Below are positions 1-5,850 of a stretch of DNA of 10,435 nucleotides, one piece after another. The translations under genes and the position numbers were made by a program. Numbering within the stretch: the stretch's first letter is position 1; each line of letters starts with the position of its first letter. Under the pieces are notes generated by a model. The model had not been told where the DNA came from. It was given only the letters and a program-made list of their open reading frames with translations, and ran no database searches. Source of the stretch: Actinomycetota bacterium (GTDB lineage: Bacteria > Actinomycetota > Acidimicrobiia > Spongiisociales > UBA5794); assembly GCA_003648875.1 (NCBI GenBank), contig QMQC01000033.1:1-10435 (forward strand), given 5' to 3'.

Positions 1-384
1 GCGAACGTCGCGAGATGGGCCATCAAGCTGAGCAACTGGCAGCCCGGGTTCACGTAACGCTGCGCGCCCGACAGCCAACGCATCGATCGGATCGGACCTA
101 CCGCCTTGACGTGCAGTGGCACGTGTCCTCGCCATCATCTTTGGTGGCACCCGCACCACCCGTTCCCCGATACCCAACAGGTCGCCCTCGAGACGCCGTG
201 ACAGGGCACGGCAGCCCTCAATAGCCCACTGCCTCTCTGTGTACTGGGCTGCCCATTGCACCGCCCCGAGATGCCCATCAGTGGGCGCAGCAACCGGGAG
301 CGAACCGATCTCGGCTCCTGCTGGGTCGACTGCAACGATCGTGTGTGTTCTCTTGTGGGCATCGACGCCCAATATGACCATCAT
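1..384 (-). CDS. IS110-family transposase, N-terminal part (runs off the window)
   Basis: This minus-strand open frame covers the first 128 codons of an IS110-family (DEDD) transposase/recombinase; the rest lies beyond position 1. The start at 384 begins MMVILGVDAHKRTHTIVAVD and is preceded by a strong AAGGAGAGGAG ribosome site about 9 nt upstream; the second ATG at 381 is also possible. All four residues expected of the RuvC-like DEDD catalytic set are visible: D8 in GVDAHK, E56 in AIEGCR, and D98 and D101 in GGRSDPIDALAVGRAALREP. In this family the protein acts with a serine-containing C-terminal domain, not visible here, and a bridge RNA encoded in the element's non-coding end. The upstream leader (385-600) is where that RNA would be expected. 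Whether the gene is complete cannot be told from this window. Confidence 0.9.
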   Translation of the reverse strand, partial: MMVILGVDAHKRTHTIVAVDPAGAEIGSLPVAAPTDGHLGAVQWAAQYTERQWAIEGCRALSRRLEGDLLGIGERVVRVPPKMMARTRATARQGGRSDPIDALAVGRAALREPGLPVAQLDGPSRDVR

Positions 385-600
385 GGTTCCCGACTCCTCT
401 CCTTGTGAGGGGTGTTGTCTGGACCGGTCGGTGGGCACGCCTCAGTGCAGGCCTTGGAGGTCAATCTCCTATCAAGCCACCCCGGCCGGTCCGGCGCGTC
501 CGGCGGGCGGCAAAACACTCAACAAGCCACACTCGAAAGTGGGCACCGTTATGGAGAACCAACCCGCCAGGCACCACCAGCATGACACTGAGCCGTTATG
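385..600 (-). ncRNA. Candidate IS110 left end with bridge-RNA region
   Basis: About 210 nt with no plausible coding frame separate the transposase start from the end of the next gene. In the IS110 group (IS621 being the studied example) this upstream non-coding end encodes the bridge RNA, whose loops pair with the target and donor DNA. GC-rich stretches able to fold are visible, for example around 480-510. The 9-mer CCGTTATGG occurs at 546-554, inside this region, and again at 593-601, at its outer edge. A guide loop matching the flanking target would look like this. The element boundary and the RNA fold are inferred; only position, lack of coding and the 9-mer repeat are seen. Confidence 0.35.
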
Positions 601-1069
601 GGCGGGCCGCTGTCTTCGTTAAGCGGTTGCTTTGGCCTGGGCGGCTGGCTCCAGATAGTCGATGAAACCGTTGAAACCCTTGTTCATCTGCCGGTCGAGT
701 ATCGGCCCCAGAATGAAAGCGAGAGGCCCCCCCCTTGGGTTCGTATTCATAGGTCATCGCGACCACGGTGGTTTCGTCGCCGGAAAGGGTGAACGTCATC
801 CTTGCCTGCTTGACAGGCATCTTCTCAATCTCGTCGATGGCAATAACCATCTTCTCTTCTGGGACCCACTCGACAACGGTCTCTCTCATAGCTCCCGCCG
901 GGACCAACTCGGTCTGTCGCTGGGCACCGACGCCCTCGGTCGCATCACCGATGGCGTAGCTCTTCTTGAGGCCATGGTTCCAATCGGCGATGTTGGGGTA
1001 ATCGGCCAACACTGCCCACACGCTGGACCGATCTACAGCCAGCGTCCGCTCAACTCTGACGTTCCGCAT
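596..1069 (-). CDS. SRPBCC/polyketide-cyclase-like protein, C-terminus frameshifted
   Basis: The protein starts MRNVRVERTLAVDRSSVWAV at 1069, with an AAAGGAAG ribosome site about 7 nt upstream. The N-terminal ~115 residues have the SRPBCC (START-like ligand-binding fold) pattern: an opening strand and a helix with VWAVLADYPNIADWNHG, then strands around VVEWVPEEKMVIAIDE and MTFTLSGDETTVVAMTYEYEP. After EYEPKGG the literal frame turns into nonsense and ends at 596. Removing one base from the run of eight C at 727-734 (G on the coding strand) restores a natural family C-terminus, GPILDRQMNKGFNGFIDYLE, ending at a TAA at 619-621. The restored protein is 149 aa, a normal family length. The break is either a real +1 mutation, slippage in the homopolymer, or a sequencing error. 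The ligand or function is unknown. Confidence 0.8.
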   Translation of the reverse strand: MRNVRVERTLAVDRSSVWAVLADYPNIADWNHGLKKSYAIGDATEGVGAQRQTELVPAGAMRETVVEWVPEEKMVIAIDEIEKMPVKQARMTFTLSGDETTVVAMTYEYEPKGGASRFHSGADTRPADEQGFQRFHRLSGASRPGQSNRLTKTAARP

Positions 1070-1225
1070 CGGAGCTTCCTTTCCCTTGATCTGAAACAGA
1101 GCTTAGGCAATGGCGGTACTGGAGGTACCTGTGGTGAGGAGCGCATATCCGGCAATGGGGTCGCCTCGCAGGGGGCGCATAGGTGCCGATATGGGCGGAT
1201 CCTGATGGGCTGTATGGTGGGTCCG

Positions 1226-2065
1226 ATGGGACGCCCATTCCAGATGATCGACGTGTTCGGGTCGGACGCGTTTTCGGGCAATCCGGTCGCGGTCGTACAC
1301 GATGCCGAGGGAATGGCCACCGATGAGATGATGGCGATCACTCGATGGATGAACCTGTCCGAAACCACGTTCATATTTCCGCCCACGAGTAGTGAAGCCG
1401 ACTATCGGGTACGGATATTCACGCTCCGGGGGGAGCTGCCGTTTGCGGGACACCCGACCCTCGGGACCTGCCACGCTTGGCTGAGTGCTGGTGGCAGGCC
1501 CGCCGGTGAGATCGTCGTGCAGGAGTGCGGCATCGGGCTGGTTCCATTGAGGAGAGATGAGCTACTGTCGTTCGTTGCTCCTCCGCTGATTCGCAGCGGC
1601 CCGGTCGAGGAGGCGTTTGTCGAGCAAGTCGCCGCGGTTCTCGGTGTAGGGACTTCCAGGATCGTTGAAGCCGAGTGGGTAGATAACGGCCCAGGCTGGG
1701 TTGGGATCCTGCTTGAGGACCGCGATTCCGTGCTTGCCCTGGAGCCAGACATCGGCCGCTACGGCGGACCGGAGCAGCTCGACATCGGCGTTGTTGCTCC
1801 GCATCCGGATGGCAGCGATGTTGACTTCGAGGTCAGGGCGTTCTTTGCGGACGACAGAGGTCAACTCGTTGAGGATCCAGTGACGGGCAGCCTCAACGCA
1901 TCCCTCGCCCAATGGCTCATCGGAAGTGGCCGAGCACCCGACTCCTACGTCGCTGCCCAGGGAACCGCAATCGGCCGAGAGGGCCGGATCCACATCACTC
2001 GCGACGGATCAGGAGTCTGGGTAGGCGGATCGACGGTCACTCACGTTTGGGGCGAGGTCGGCTGA
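1226..2065 (+). CDS. PhzF-family isomerase/epimerase-like protein
   Basis: The 279-aa product is a full-length PhzF-family protein (two-lobed diaminopimelate-epimerase fold; members isomerise small hydroxylated acids, but most are uncharacterised). Signature segments appear in order: FQMIDVFGSDAFSGNPVAVV (5-24), NLSETTF (43-49) with E46 at the position of the catalytic Glu, RGELPFAGHPTLGT (68-81), VDNGPGWVGILL (152-163), and EDPVTGSLNAS (216-226) with the conserved Asp. The frame stays open far upstream, but residues before 1205 are antisense to the SRPBCC gene and are not protein-like. Of the three clustered ATGs (1205, 1214, 1226) the last puts the family motif at the usual distance and has GGTGGG just upstream. 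It is transcribed divergently from the SRPBCC gene with ~155 bp between them, so the two may share a control region. The substrate cannot be predicted. Confidence 0.9.
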   Translation: MGRPFQMIDVFGSDAFSGNPVAVVHDAEGMATDEMMAITRWMNLSETTFIFPPTSSEADYRVRIFTLRGELPFAGHPTLGTCHAWLSAGGRPAGEIVVQECGIGLVPLRRDELLSFVAPPLIRSGPVEEAFVEQVAAVLGVGTSRIVEAEWVDNGPGWVGILLEDRDSVLALEPDIGRYGGPEQLDIGVVAPHPDGSDVDFEVRAFFADDRGQLVEDPVTGSLNASLAQWLIGSGRAPDSYVAAQGTAIGREGRIHITRDGSGVWVGGSTVTHVWGEVG

Positions 2066-2138
2066 GTGTTCACGCTGCTCAAGGCGCGACAAGTGCTCGG
2101 CGCCCGCAAGACGACACTCAACACCCCAGTGCCTCGAC

Positions 2139-2165
2139 ACGCACATGTGCGGTGGGTTCAAGGGG
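2139..2165 (+). repeat. Dispersed repeat, copy 1 (GCACATGTGC core)
   Basis: This copy begins ACGCACATGTGCGGTGGG and continues TTCAAGGGG. It aligns without gaps to the copy at 3117-3143, sharing ACGCA-ATGTGC-G and CAAGGGG, and weaker similarity continues for about 18 bases beyond. It lies between genes. Its core is a short palindrome. Confidence 0.5.
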
Positions 2166-2387
2166 CCCGTGCATCGCATCAGCGGGTCTGTCTGACGGTG
2201 CCGACCATTGAGGGGTCTGCGGTTGGAGGGTCCCGACACGAAATAGTAGAAACCTATTGCAGGCTCACCTCTCCGACAAGACAGCAACAACTCTGGTCGA
2301 GAGTGATGCAATGACCCCTTGAAACCGCCGCCTTTATGAGCGCACACATCCCTGCCGTTCTGTGTCTTCCTGGCCGTATTCGGAAGG

Positions 2388-2492
2388 TCAGCCGGAGAGG
2401 AGAAGCAGTAGAACACCAGCGCCGACAATAAGGAATCCGGCGAGAAGCCCGTAGTTCGTTGCCCGCCATACGGCTTTCTCATTCCAGTACGA
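2388..2492 (-). pseudogene. Start-less stretch encoding one hydrophobic helix
   Basis: The minus strand is open for 34 codons between two stops and encodes KAVWRATNYGLLAGFLIVGA followed by GVLLLLLSG and a stop. That reads as a single transmembrane helix preceded by a basic/aromatic anchor. There is no ATG, GTG or TTG in the frame. An out-of-frame ATG just upstream would join it only after a one-base shift, and no ribosome site is seen. It may be the remnant of a very small membrane protein or a chance hydrophobic stretch. Confidence 0.25.
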
Positions 2493-2541
2493 TCATCCAC
2501 GGACCGGTCCACATCGGTACCAGTAGGCGAAAGGAGCGATT

Positions 2542-2847
2542 GTGGCAACATTCCTTGCCCAACTGGTCTTCGATTCCGCTGTGCTGTTCGCCTTCTCTAT
2601 CCCGTTGATCCTGGTGGCTCGCCACCACAAGCGGAATGCTCTTGCTCGCAACTTCCTCATTGCAGGGACAATCGTCGCCGTGTTGTCGACCATCATTCTG
2701 GTCAGTTCAGAGCGGCTGGTGGAGATGTGCTTCAACGCCCGAAATGAGGGCTGCCAGGACGTCGGATCCACCGGATTCCGGATCCTCCTGATGGGCGGAT
2801 ACATCGTCGTTGCACTGATCGAGGCCTATCTGATTGCTCAGGATTGA
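2542..2847 (+). CDS. Small three-helix membrane protein, unknown function
   Basis: This 101-aa protein starts with GTG at 2542, set by an AAAGGAG ribosome site about 6 nt upstream. Three hydrophobic helices are clear: about residues 4-26 (FLAQLVFDSAVLFAFSIPLI), 34-56 (ARNFLIAGTIVAVLSTIILV) and 78-98 (FRILLMGGYIVVALIEAYLI). The first loop is basic (RHHKRNALAR), which places it in the cytoplasm by the positive-inside rule. The second loop holds two cysteines (EMCFNARNEGC) and would then be outside, where they could form a disulfide. I do not recognise the family. It stands alone, with gaps on both sides. Confidence 0.75.
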   Translation: MATFLAQLVFDSAVLFAFSIPLILVARHHKRNALARNFLIAGTIVAVLSTIILVSSERLVEMCFNARNEGCQDVGSTGFRILLMGGYIVVALIEAYLIAQD

Positions 2848-3412
2848 GCCCTCGGTCCTGTGCGTGCGTCCGCACCTCATGATGACCCACGACGCGCTGC
2901 GAGAGATAGGCTTCTGAGCGTGGATCGAAACACGTCAGTCCGTGAGCTCGCAAGAGCGAAGTACGAAGACAACAACACTTGATCTGCTGTTCGGCCAAAC
3001 ACGTCTTCTGACAGCCTCACAGCGCGCATAGCCCCTTGCCCGGTGGCGTCAAGATCGGGCTCAAGAAGGATGATGTTATCTGGCCCAATACCGCTCAATA
3101 CCTTCGACTTGCAGGGACGCATATGTGCTGCGAATCCAAGGGGTCGTTGCAACACTTGAGCAAGTTCTCTTGATGGTGTCATGTCGCCGAGTGTTTGTCG
3201 AGGCCGAAGGTTGACGGAGAAGATCTAGGGGAGTCCTTGCGCTGTAAGGGTCCTCTCCTTGAGGCTCGCGATTGCTGGGATGTCCACCCGGGAGTTCGGG
3301 GTATCCACCTGGTTTGGATCCGAGAGCAATCATATCTCGATACACGCGTAGCCTTTGGTATCCGACGGAGCGACTCAGGAATTTCTGTGACATGTACCTC
3401 ATTCAAGGGCCA
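2848..3412. other. Long gap with no supported gene
   Basis: About 565 bases with no gene I can support. A minus-strand frame of 101 codons (2877-3182) exists, but it has no ribosome site, an unbiased third codon position and no recognisable motif. The only structured elements seen are a dispersed repeat at 3117-3143 and, just beyond the right edge, the hairpin that ends the next minus-strand gene. Confidence 0.45.
3117..3143 (+). repeat. Dispersed repeat, copy 2 (GCATATGTGC core)
   Basis: This copy begins ACGCATATGTGCTGCGAATC and continues CAAGGGG. It links the family: its right half matches the copy at 2139, and GCATATGTGCTG-GAAT matches the minus-strand copy at 10214-10233. It lies in a gene-free gap. 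Confidence 0.5.
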
Positions 3413-3446
3413 GCGGCTTTGCCCGTGGGGGGCCGGGCAAAGCCGC
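3413..3446 (-). terminator. Terminator-like hairpin after the CheY-like gene
   Basis: A perfect 13-bp inverted repeat, GCGGCTTTGCCCG at 3413-3425 and its complement at 3434-3446, surrounds an 8-nt loop. It begins only 4 nt after the stop of the minus-strand receiver gene. No T-run follows on the minus strand, so it is a strong stem without the classical U tail, a form often reported in high-GC actinobacteria. Confidence 0.7.
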
Positions 3447-3450
3447 GAGC

Positions 3451-3951
3451 TCACCCAGCCTCTCGGATCCAGTTGCCGAACGGGTCTACCACCTCGAGTA
3501 CGGAGCTGAGCAGCAACTCGACGGGCACGGGCTTGGTGAGGAATCTGACCGAGTCGGCTTTTGCGCTCTTGATTCGATTCGCCAAAGACGGGAATGCGGT
3601 CATGGTGATTACCGGCAGGTATCTATCGATCCGATGAGCACGACGTGTGAACTCGCTCCCGGTCATCGAAGGCAGCACGATGTCTGTAACTACAGCGTCC
3701 CAGTTGCCCGGCTCCACTGTCTGAAGGGCGATGGCTGGGTCGCAGTAGACCTGTACCTGGGCACCGCCAACCTCTGCAAGGACGAACCTGACGAAGTTGG
3801 CGGTCGCTCGATCGTCTTCGATTATCAACACATAGCGACCCGCGAGCGGCCGAGGTTCATCCGAAAGATATGACCAACGACCACCAGGCGATCGTTGACG
3901 ATCCATGACTAGGCCCGACTCTTCCATCGGCCGTGTTGTCGTTGCTGGCAT
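3451..3951 (-). CDS. Stand-alone receiver domain (CheY-like response regulator)
   Basis: This is a 166-aa single-domain response regulator with a polar N-terminal extension of about 38 residues. The start at 3951 (MPATTTRPMEE) is chosen because AGGAAGGAG lies 9 nt upstream. The frame could begin 7 codons earlier at a TTG, but that would put the ribosome site inside the gene. Receiver motifs are complete: acidic pair in VLIIEDD (E45-D47), phospho-acceptor D90 in AVVTDIVLP, T118 in ITMTAF and K140 in FLTKP. There is no output domain, so it probably passes phosphate on or acts by protein contact. It follows the pilin-like gene on the same strand, behind its own copy of the duplicated leader, and ends at a strong hairpin. 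Confidence 0.88.
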   Translation of the reverse strand: MPATTTRPMEESGLVMDRQRSPGGRWSYLSDEPRPLAGRYVLIIEDDRATANFVRFVLAEVGGAQVQVYCDPAIALQTVEPGNWDAVVTDIVLPSMTGSEFTRRAHRIDRYLPVITMTAFPSLANRIKSAKADSVRFLTKPVPVELLLSSVLEVVDPFGNWIREAG

Positions 3952-3980
3952 GTTGTTCGTCTCCTTCCTCAAGATCGCTC

Positions 3981-4164
3981 TTCACTTCTACTGCCATTAT
4001 CGACACCGGCGGGCGCTGGTTAGGTACGCGATCGGTAGCAGATCGGTAGTGATTCCTGAAGCGGGATAGGAGTCGACGTTCACATGCAACCGAGGGGCCT
4101 GAGCCCGACAGTGAATGGCGAACACGGAGAGATGCTGGCACGCCGTGTCGCGATACTCGTCGAG
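3981..4164 (-). promoter_or_regulatory. Duplicated leader, copy A (upstream of the receiver gene)
   Basis: This 184-nt stretch aligns almost end to end with 4736-4920 upstream of the pilin-like gene. The gene-proximal ~70 nt are about 80% identical and the distal part about 60% by hand count. The two copies differ by a one-base indel, so no reading frame is conserved along the whole length. Both end in the same segment AATGGCA-TAG-AGTGAA. Conservation without frame suggests a shared promoter/operator or structured 5' leader rather than a gene. Confidence 0.6.
4019..4049 (-). promoter_or_regulatory. Three direct repeats with 11-bp spacing (copy A)
   Basis: Read on the minus strand: CTACCGATC, TG, CTACCGATC, GC, GTACCTAAC. 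On the plus strand the units occupy 4041-4049, 4030-4038 and 4019-4027, exactly 11 bp apart; the first two are identical. Spacing of one helical turn is the arrangement bound by OmpR/PhoB-family dimers. The natural candidate is the OmpR-type regulator encoded at 5173-5850. Confidence 0.55.
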
Positions 4165-4199
4165 CGTCGCGACCGGCGCAACCACAGGGACTCGTCGCT

Positions 4200-4727
4200 T
4201 CAGTGTTCCTTGACGCTGGTCTTCAACTCATCCTTCTTGTGCAACCAACCCTTCACAGTGACCCGTTCACCGCTCTCCTCATGGGTGAACTTCAGATGGA
4301 CCTTGTGCCCTGTGTCCTTTTTGACCTCATACGTCCATCCGTCCGCCACGACTGAGCCGTAGGTCACGAAACCAGCGGTGAGCTCGAAGGTGACTGAAAT
4401 CTCATCGTTGAATACAGCTGTCTTGGTCTCGGTCAAGGGTTCATCGCCGCCGCCTGGAGTAGCGGTCGTGGTCGTTGTGGTAGGTGGCACGGTCGTCGTG
4501 GTCGTCGTGGTCGTTGTGCTGCTGCCGTTCGTGGGTCCGTATCCAGCCTCCGAAAAGTGGTCGGGCCATCCGGCGAATACGCCAGACAACGCGTAGTTAG
4601 TGGCGCCAATGACAGGAATCCAGAGGACGATCAGGATCGCAAAGAGCACTGCGTACTCGACAAGTGTTGATCCTTGTTCCCTAATCCGAGACGGCTCGGG
4701 CTTCTGCACGATAGGCCTGCTTCCCAC
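4200..4727 (-). CDS. Flp/type IVb pilin-like protein with Thr-rich linker and C-terminal domain
   Basis: The 175-aa product has a short basic leader, a prepilin-type site at REQGSTLVEYA with cleavage expected after G19, and the conserved Glu at position 5 of the mature protein (E24). The helix AVLFAILIVLWIPVIGATNY follows, as in Flp/Tad pilins. Unlike ordinary Flp pilins (about 50-70 aa) it continues into a linker of mostly Thr with Pro (about 70-90), then a charged, strand-rich domain of ~80 residues (TAVFNDEISVTFELTAGFVT ... VKGWLHKKDELK). This suggests a minor or capping pilin, or a membrane-anchored surface protein processed by prepilin peptidase. The start is uncertain: GTG at 4727 or GTG at 4709, both with weak ribosome sites. 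It sits behind leader copy B. Confidence 0.75.
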   Translation of the reverse strand: MGSRPIVQKPEPSRIREQGSTLVEYAVLFAILIVLWIPVIGATNYALSGVFAGWPDHFSEAGYGPTNGSSTTTTTTTTTVPPTTTTTTATPGGGDEPLTETKTAVFNDEISVTFELTAGFVTYGSVVADGWTYEVKKDTGHKVHLKFTHEESGERVTVKGWLHKKDELKTSVKEH

Positions 4728-4735
4728 GTCCGTGT

Positions 4736-4920
4736 TTCACTGCTATTGCCATTGTCAACTCCGCGAGGTGCTGGTTGGGTACGCGGTTGGTAGCAGATCG
4801 GTAGCGGCAGGTTGGAGCGAGATGCGAATTGACGGGTACGTGCTTCTGAAGGGCTCGGATCCGTCTGTCAATTGCGACGACGGGGTGACGCTGATGTGTC
4901 GTGTCGCGGGATTCGTCGAA
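4736..4920 (-). promoter_or_regulatory. Duplicated leader, copy B (upstream of the pilin-like gene)
   Basis: This is the partner of the leader at 3981-4164, placed at nearly the same distance from the gene it precedes. It includes the 16-mer CTACCGATCTGCTACC, identical in both copies. A 23-codon frame (MAIAVKHGRGKQAYRAEARA...) begins at the conserved ATG with GCGGAG upstream and overlaps the pilin start in another frame. The equivalent frame in copy A diverges after six codons, so a leader peptide is possible but weakly supported. Confidence 0.6.
4774..4804 (-). promoter_or_regulatory. Three direct repeats with 11-bp spacing (copy B)
   Basis: Read on the minus strand: CTACCGATC, TG, CTACCAACC, GC, GTACCCAAC. 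The units on the plus strand occupy 4796-4804, 4785-4793 and 4774-4782. They match the array at 4019-4049 unit for unit, with substitutions but no change in spacing, which is what selection for a DNA-binding site would leave. Confidence 0.55.
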
Positions 4921-5172
4921 CACCGAGTCTGATGGGAGCCCCGTTTGGTTCGGTGGATCCCATGCGCGACCAGTTGATGCACGAATCTAGATCTTGGCCG
5001 CATCATGAAGGAGCGGCCTGGATGCGAGGAAGTAGCACGCAGGAGCGGGTTCGATATTCGTCTCAGCCGCCGAGTGGTGACTTCACAGCCTGGAGTTCTC
5101 TTCGTGCCCGGGTGACGTCATTCTGGATGTCGTTGGACAGCCATCAGGCCGCTCACGACCTGAACGCAGCGT
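4921..5172. other. Gap between the OmpR-type regulator and leader copy B
   Basis: No gene is supported here. Plus-strand frames are open but show no start signal or recognisable motif. A 6-bp inverted repeat GGCCGC/GCGGCC (4996-5001 and 5013-5018) could be a weak end signal for the regulator transcript, but it has no T-run. Confidence 0.4.
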
Positions 5173-5850
5173 CTACATATCTCGTTGATAGCGGTACCCG
5201 ACACCTCTCACAGAGTTGATCGGTGATGACCCGGTCCAACCGAGTTTTCTTCGCAATCGGCCAACAGCAAATTTCACTCGATCGGGACCGATTCGAAGTG
5301 GGTCCTTCCACGCGAGTTCAAGGAGTTGCCCCCGAGACAGCACCTGTCCCGCGTGGTCAACGAACGCAAGCAGGAGTTGATAGTCGAGCACGGACAGATC
5401 GATACGATCGCTGCCAACAGAAACATCGCGCGCGGTTCGGTCGATGCGAACGTTGCGATCCTCGTACACGCTCGCGATGGTTGTCTGATCAACTCGTCGG
5501 AGTATTGCCATGACACGCTGAGCCAATTCCGCGTTGGAGAACGGCTTTGTGACGTAGTCGTCTGCACCGCCCTGGAATCCGCGTACCTTTTCATGCTCGA
5601 GACCCCGTGCCGTGAGCATCAGAACTGGAATGTCGGAGACATCGCGGATTCTCTCAAGCACGTCCCAGCCGTCAATGTCCGGAAGACCAACGTCGAGCAC
5701 AACTATGTCTGGTCGCCTTTCGTACAGCATCCTGAGTCCTTCACGACCGTACGGCGTCGTCATCGTATGCAGTCCGGCTCGCTCGAGGACAACCTCGACC
5801 GCCTCGCGGATCGCGGTGTCGTCCTCGATGATCAGGACTGTCTGGCTCAT
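5173..5850 (-). CDS. OmpR-family response regulator
   Basis: A 225-aa regulator of normal length. Residues 1-118 are a receiver domain: VLIIEDD with D10/D11, phospho-acceptor D53 in IVVLDVGLPDIDGW, T80 in LMLTARG and K102 in YVTKPF. Residues ~130-225 are a winged helix-turn-helix DNA-binding domain (LDYQLLLAFVDHAGQVLSR, DRVKFAVGRLRRKLG, SVRGVGYRYQ). The start at 5850 is fixed by the receiver N-terminus (MSQTVLIIEDD). Its ATG overlaps the stop of the upstream kinase gene as ATGA, which implies translational coupling and a dedicated kinase-regulator pair. Likely targets are the two 11-bp repeat arrays downstream at 4774-4804 and 4019-4049, an inference from spacing and proximity. Confidence 0.93.
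   Translation of the reverse strand: MSQTVLIIEDDTAIREAVEVVLERAGLHTMTTPYGREGLRMLYERRPDIVVLDVGLPDIDGWDVLERIRDVSDIPVLMLTARGLEHEKVRGFQGGADDYVTKPFSNAELAQRVMAILRRVDQTTIASVYEDRNVRIDRTARDVSVGSDRIDLSVLDYQLLLAFVDHAGQVLSRGQLLELAWKDPLRIGPDRVKFAVGRLRRKLGWTGSSPINSVRGVGYRYQRDM

Larger units (their letters stand above)
2066..2541. other. Non-coding gap after the PhzF-family gene
   Basis: No convincing gene is seen in these 476 bases. The gap holds one copy of the dispersed repeat (2139-2165) and a start-less hydrophobic open stretch on the minus strand (2388-2492). A perfect 10-bp palindrome GGACCGGTCC lies at 2501-2510, about 30 bp before the next gene, where an operator would be well placed. No hairpin followed by a T-run is seen after the PhzF-family stop. 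Confidence 0.5.

Noticed and set aside
662..1225. Upstream extension of the PhzF-family frame by ~188 codons
   Set aside because: It is antisense to the SRPBCC gene and not protein-like; family members begin close to the FQMIDVF motif.
2877..3182. Minus-strand frame of 101 codons
   Set aside because: No ribosome site, no third-position GC bias, no recognisable domain, and it contains one of the dispersed repeats in antisense.
3997..4185. Frame of 62 codons within leader copy A, partly alignable to a frame in copy B
   Set aside because: A one-base indel between the copies puts the conserved block in different frames, so coding is not supported.
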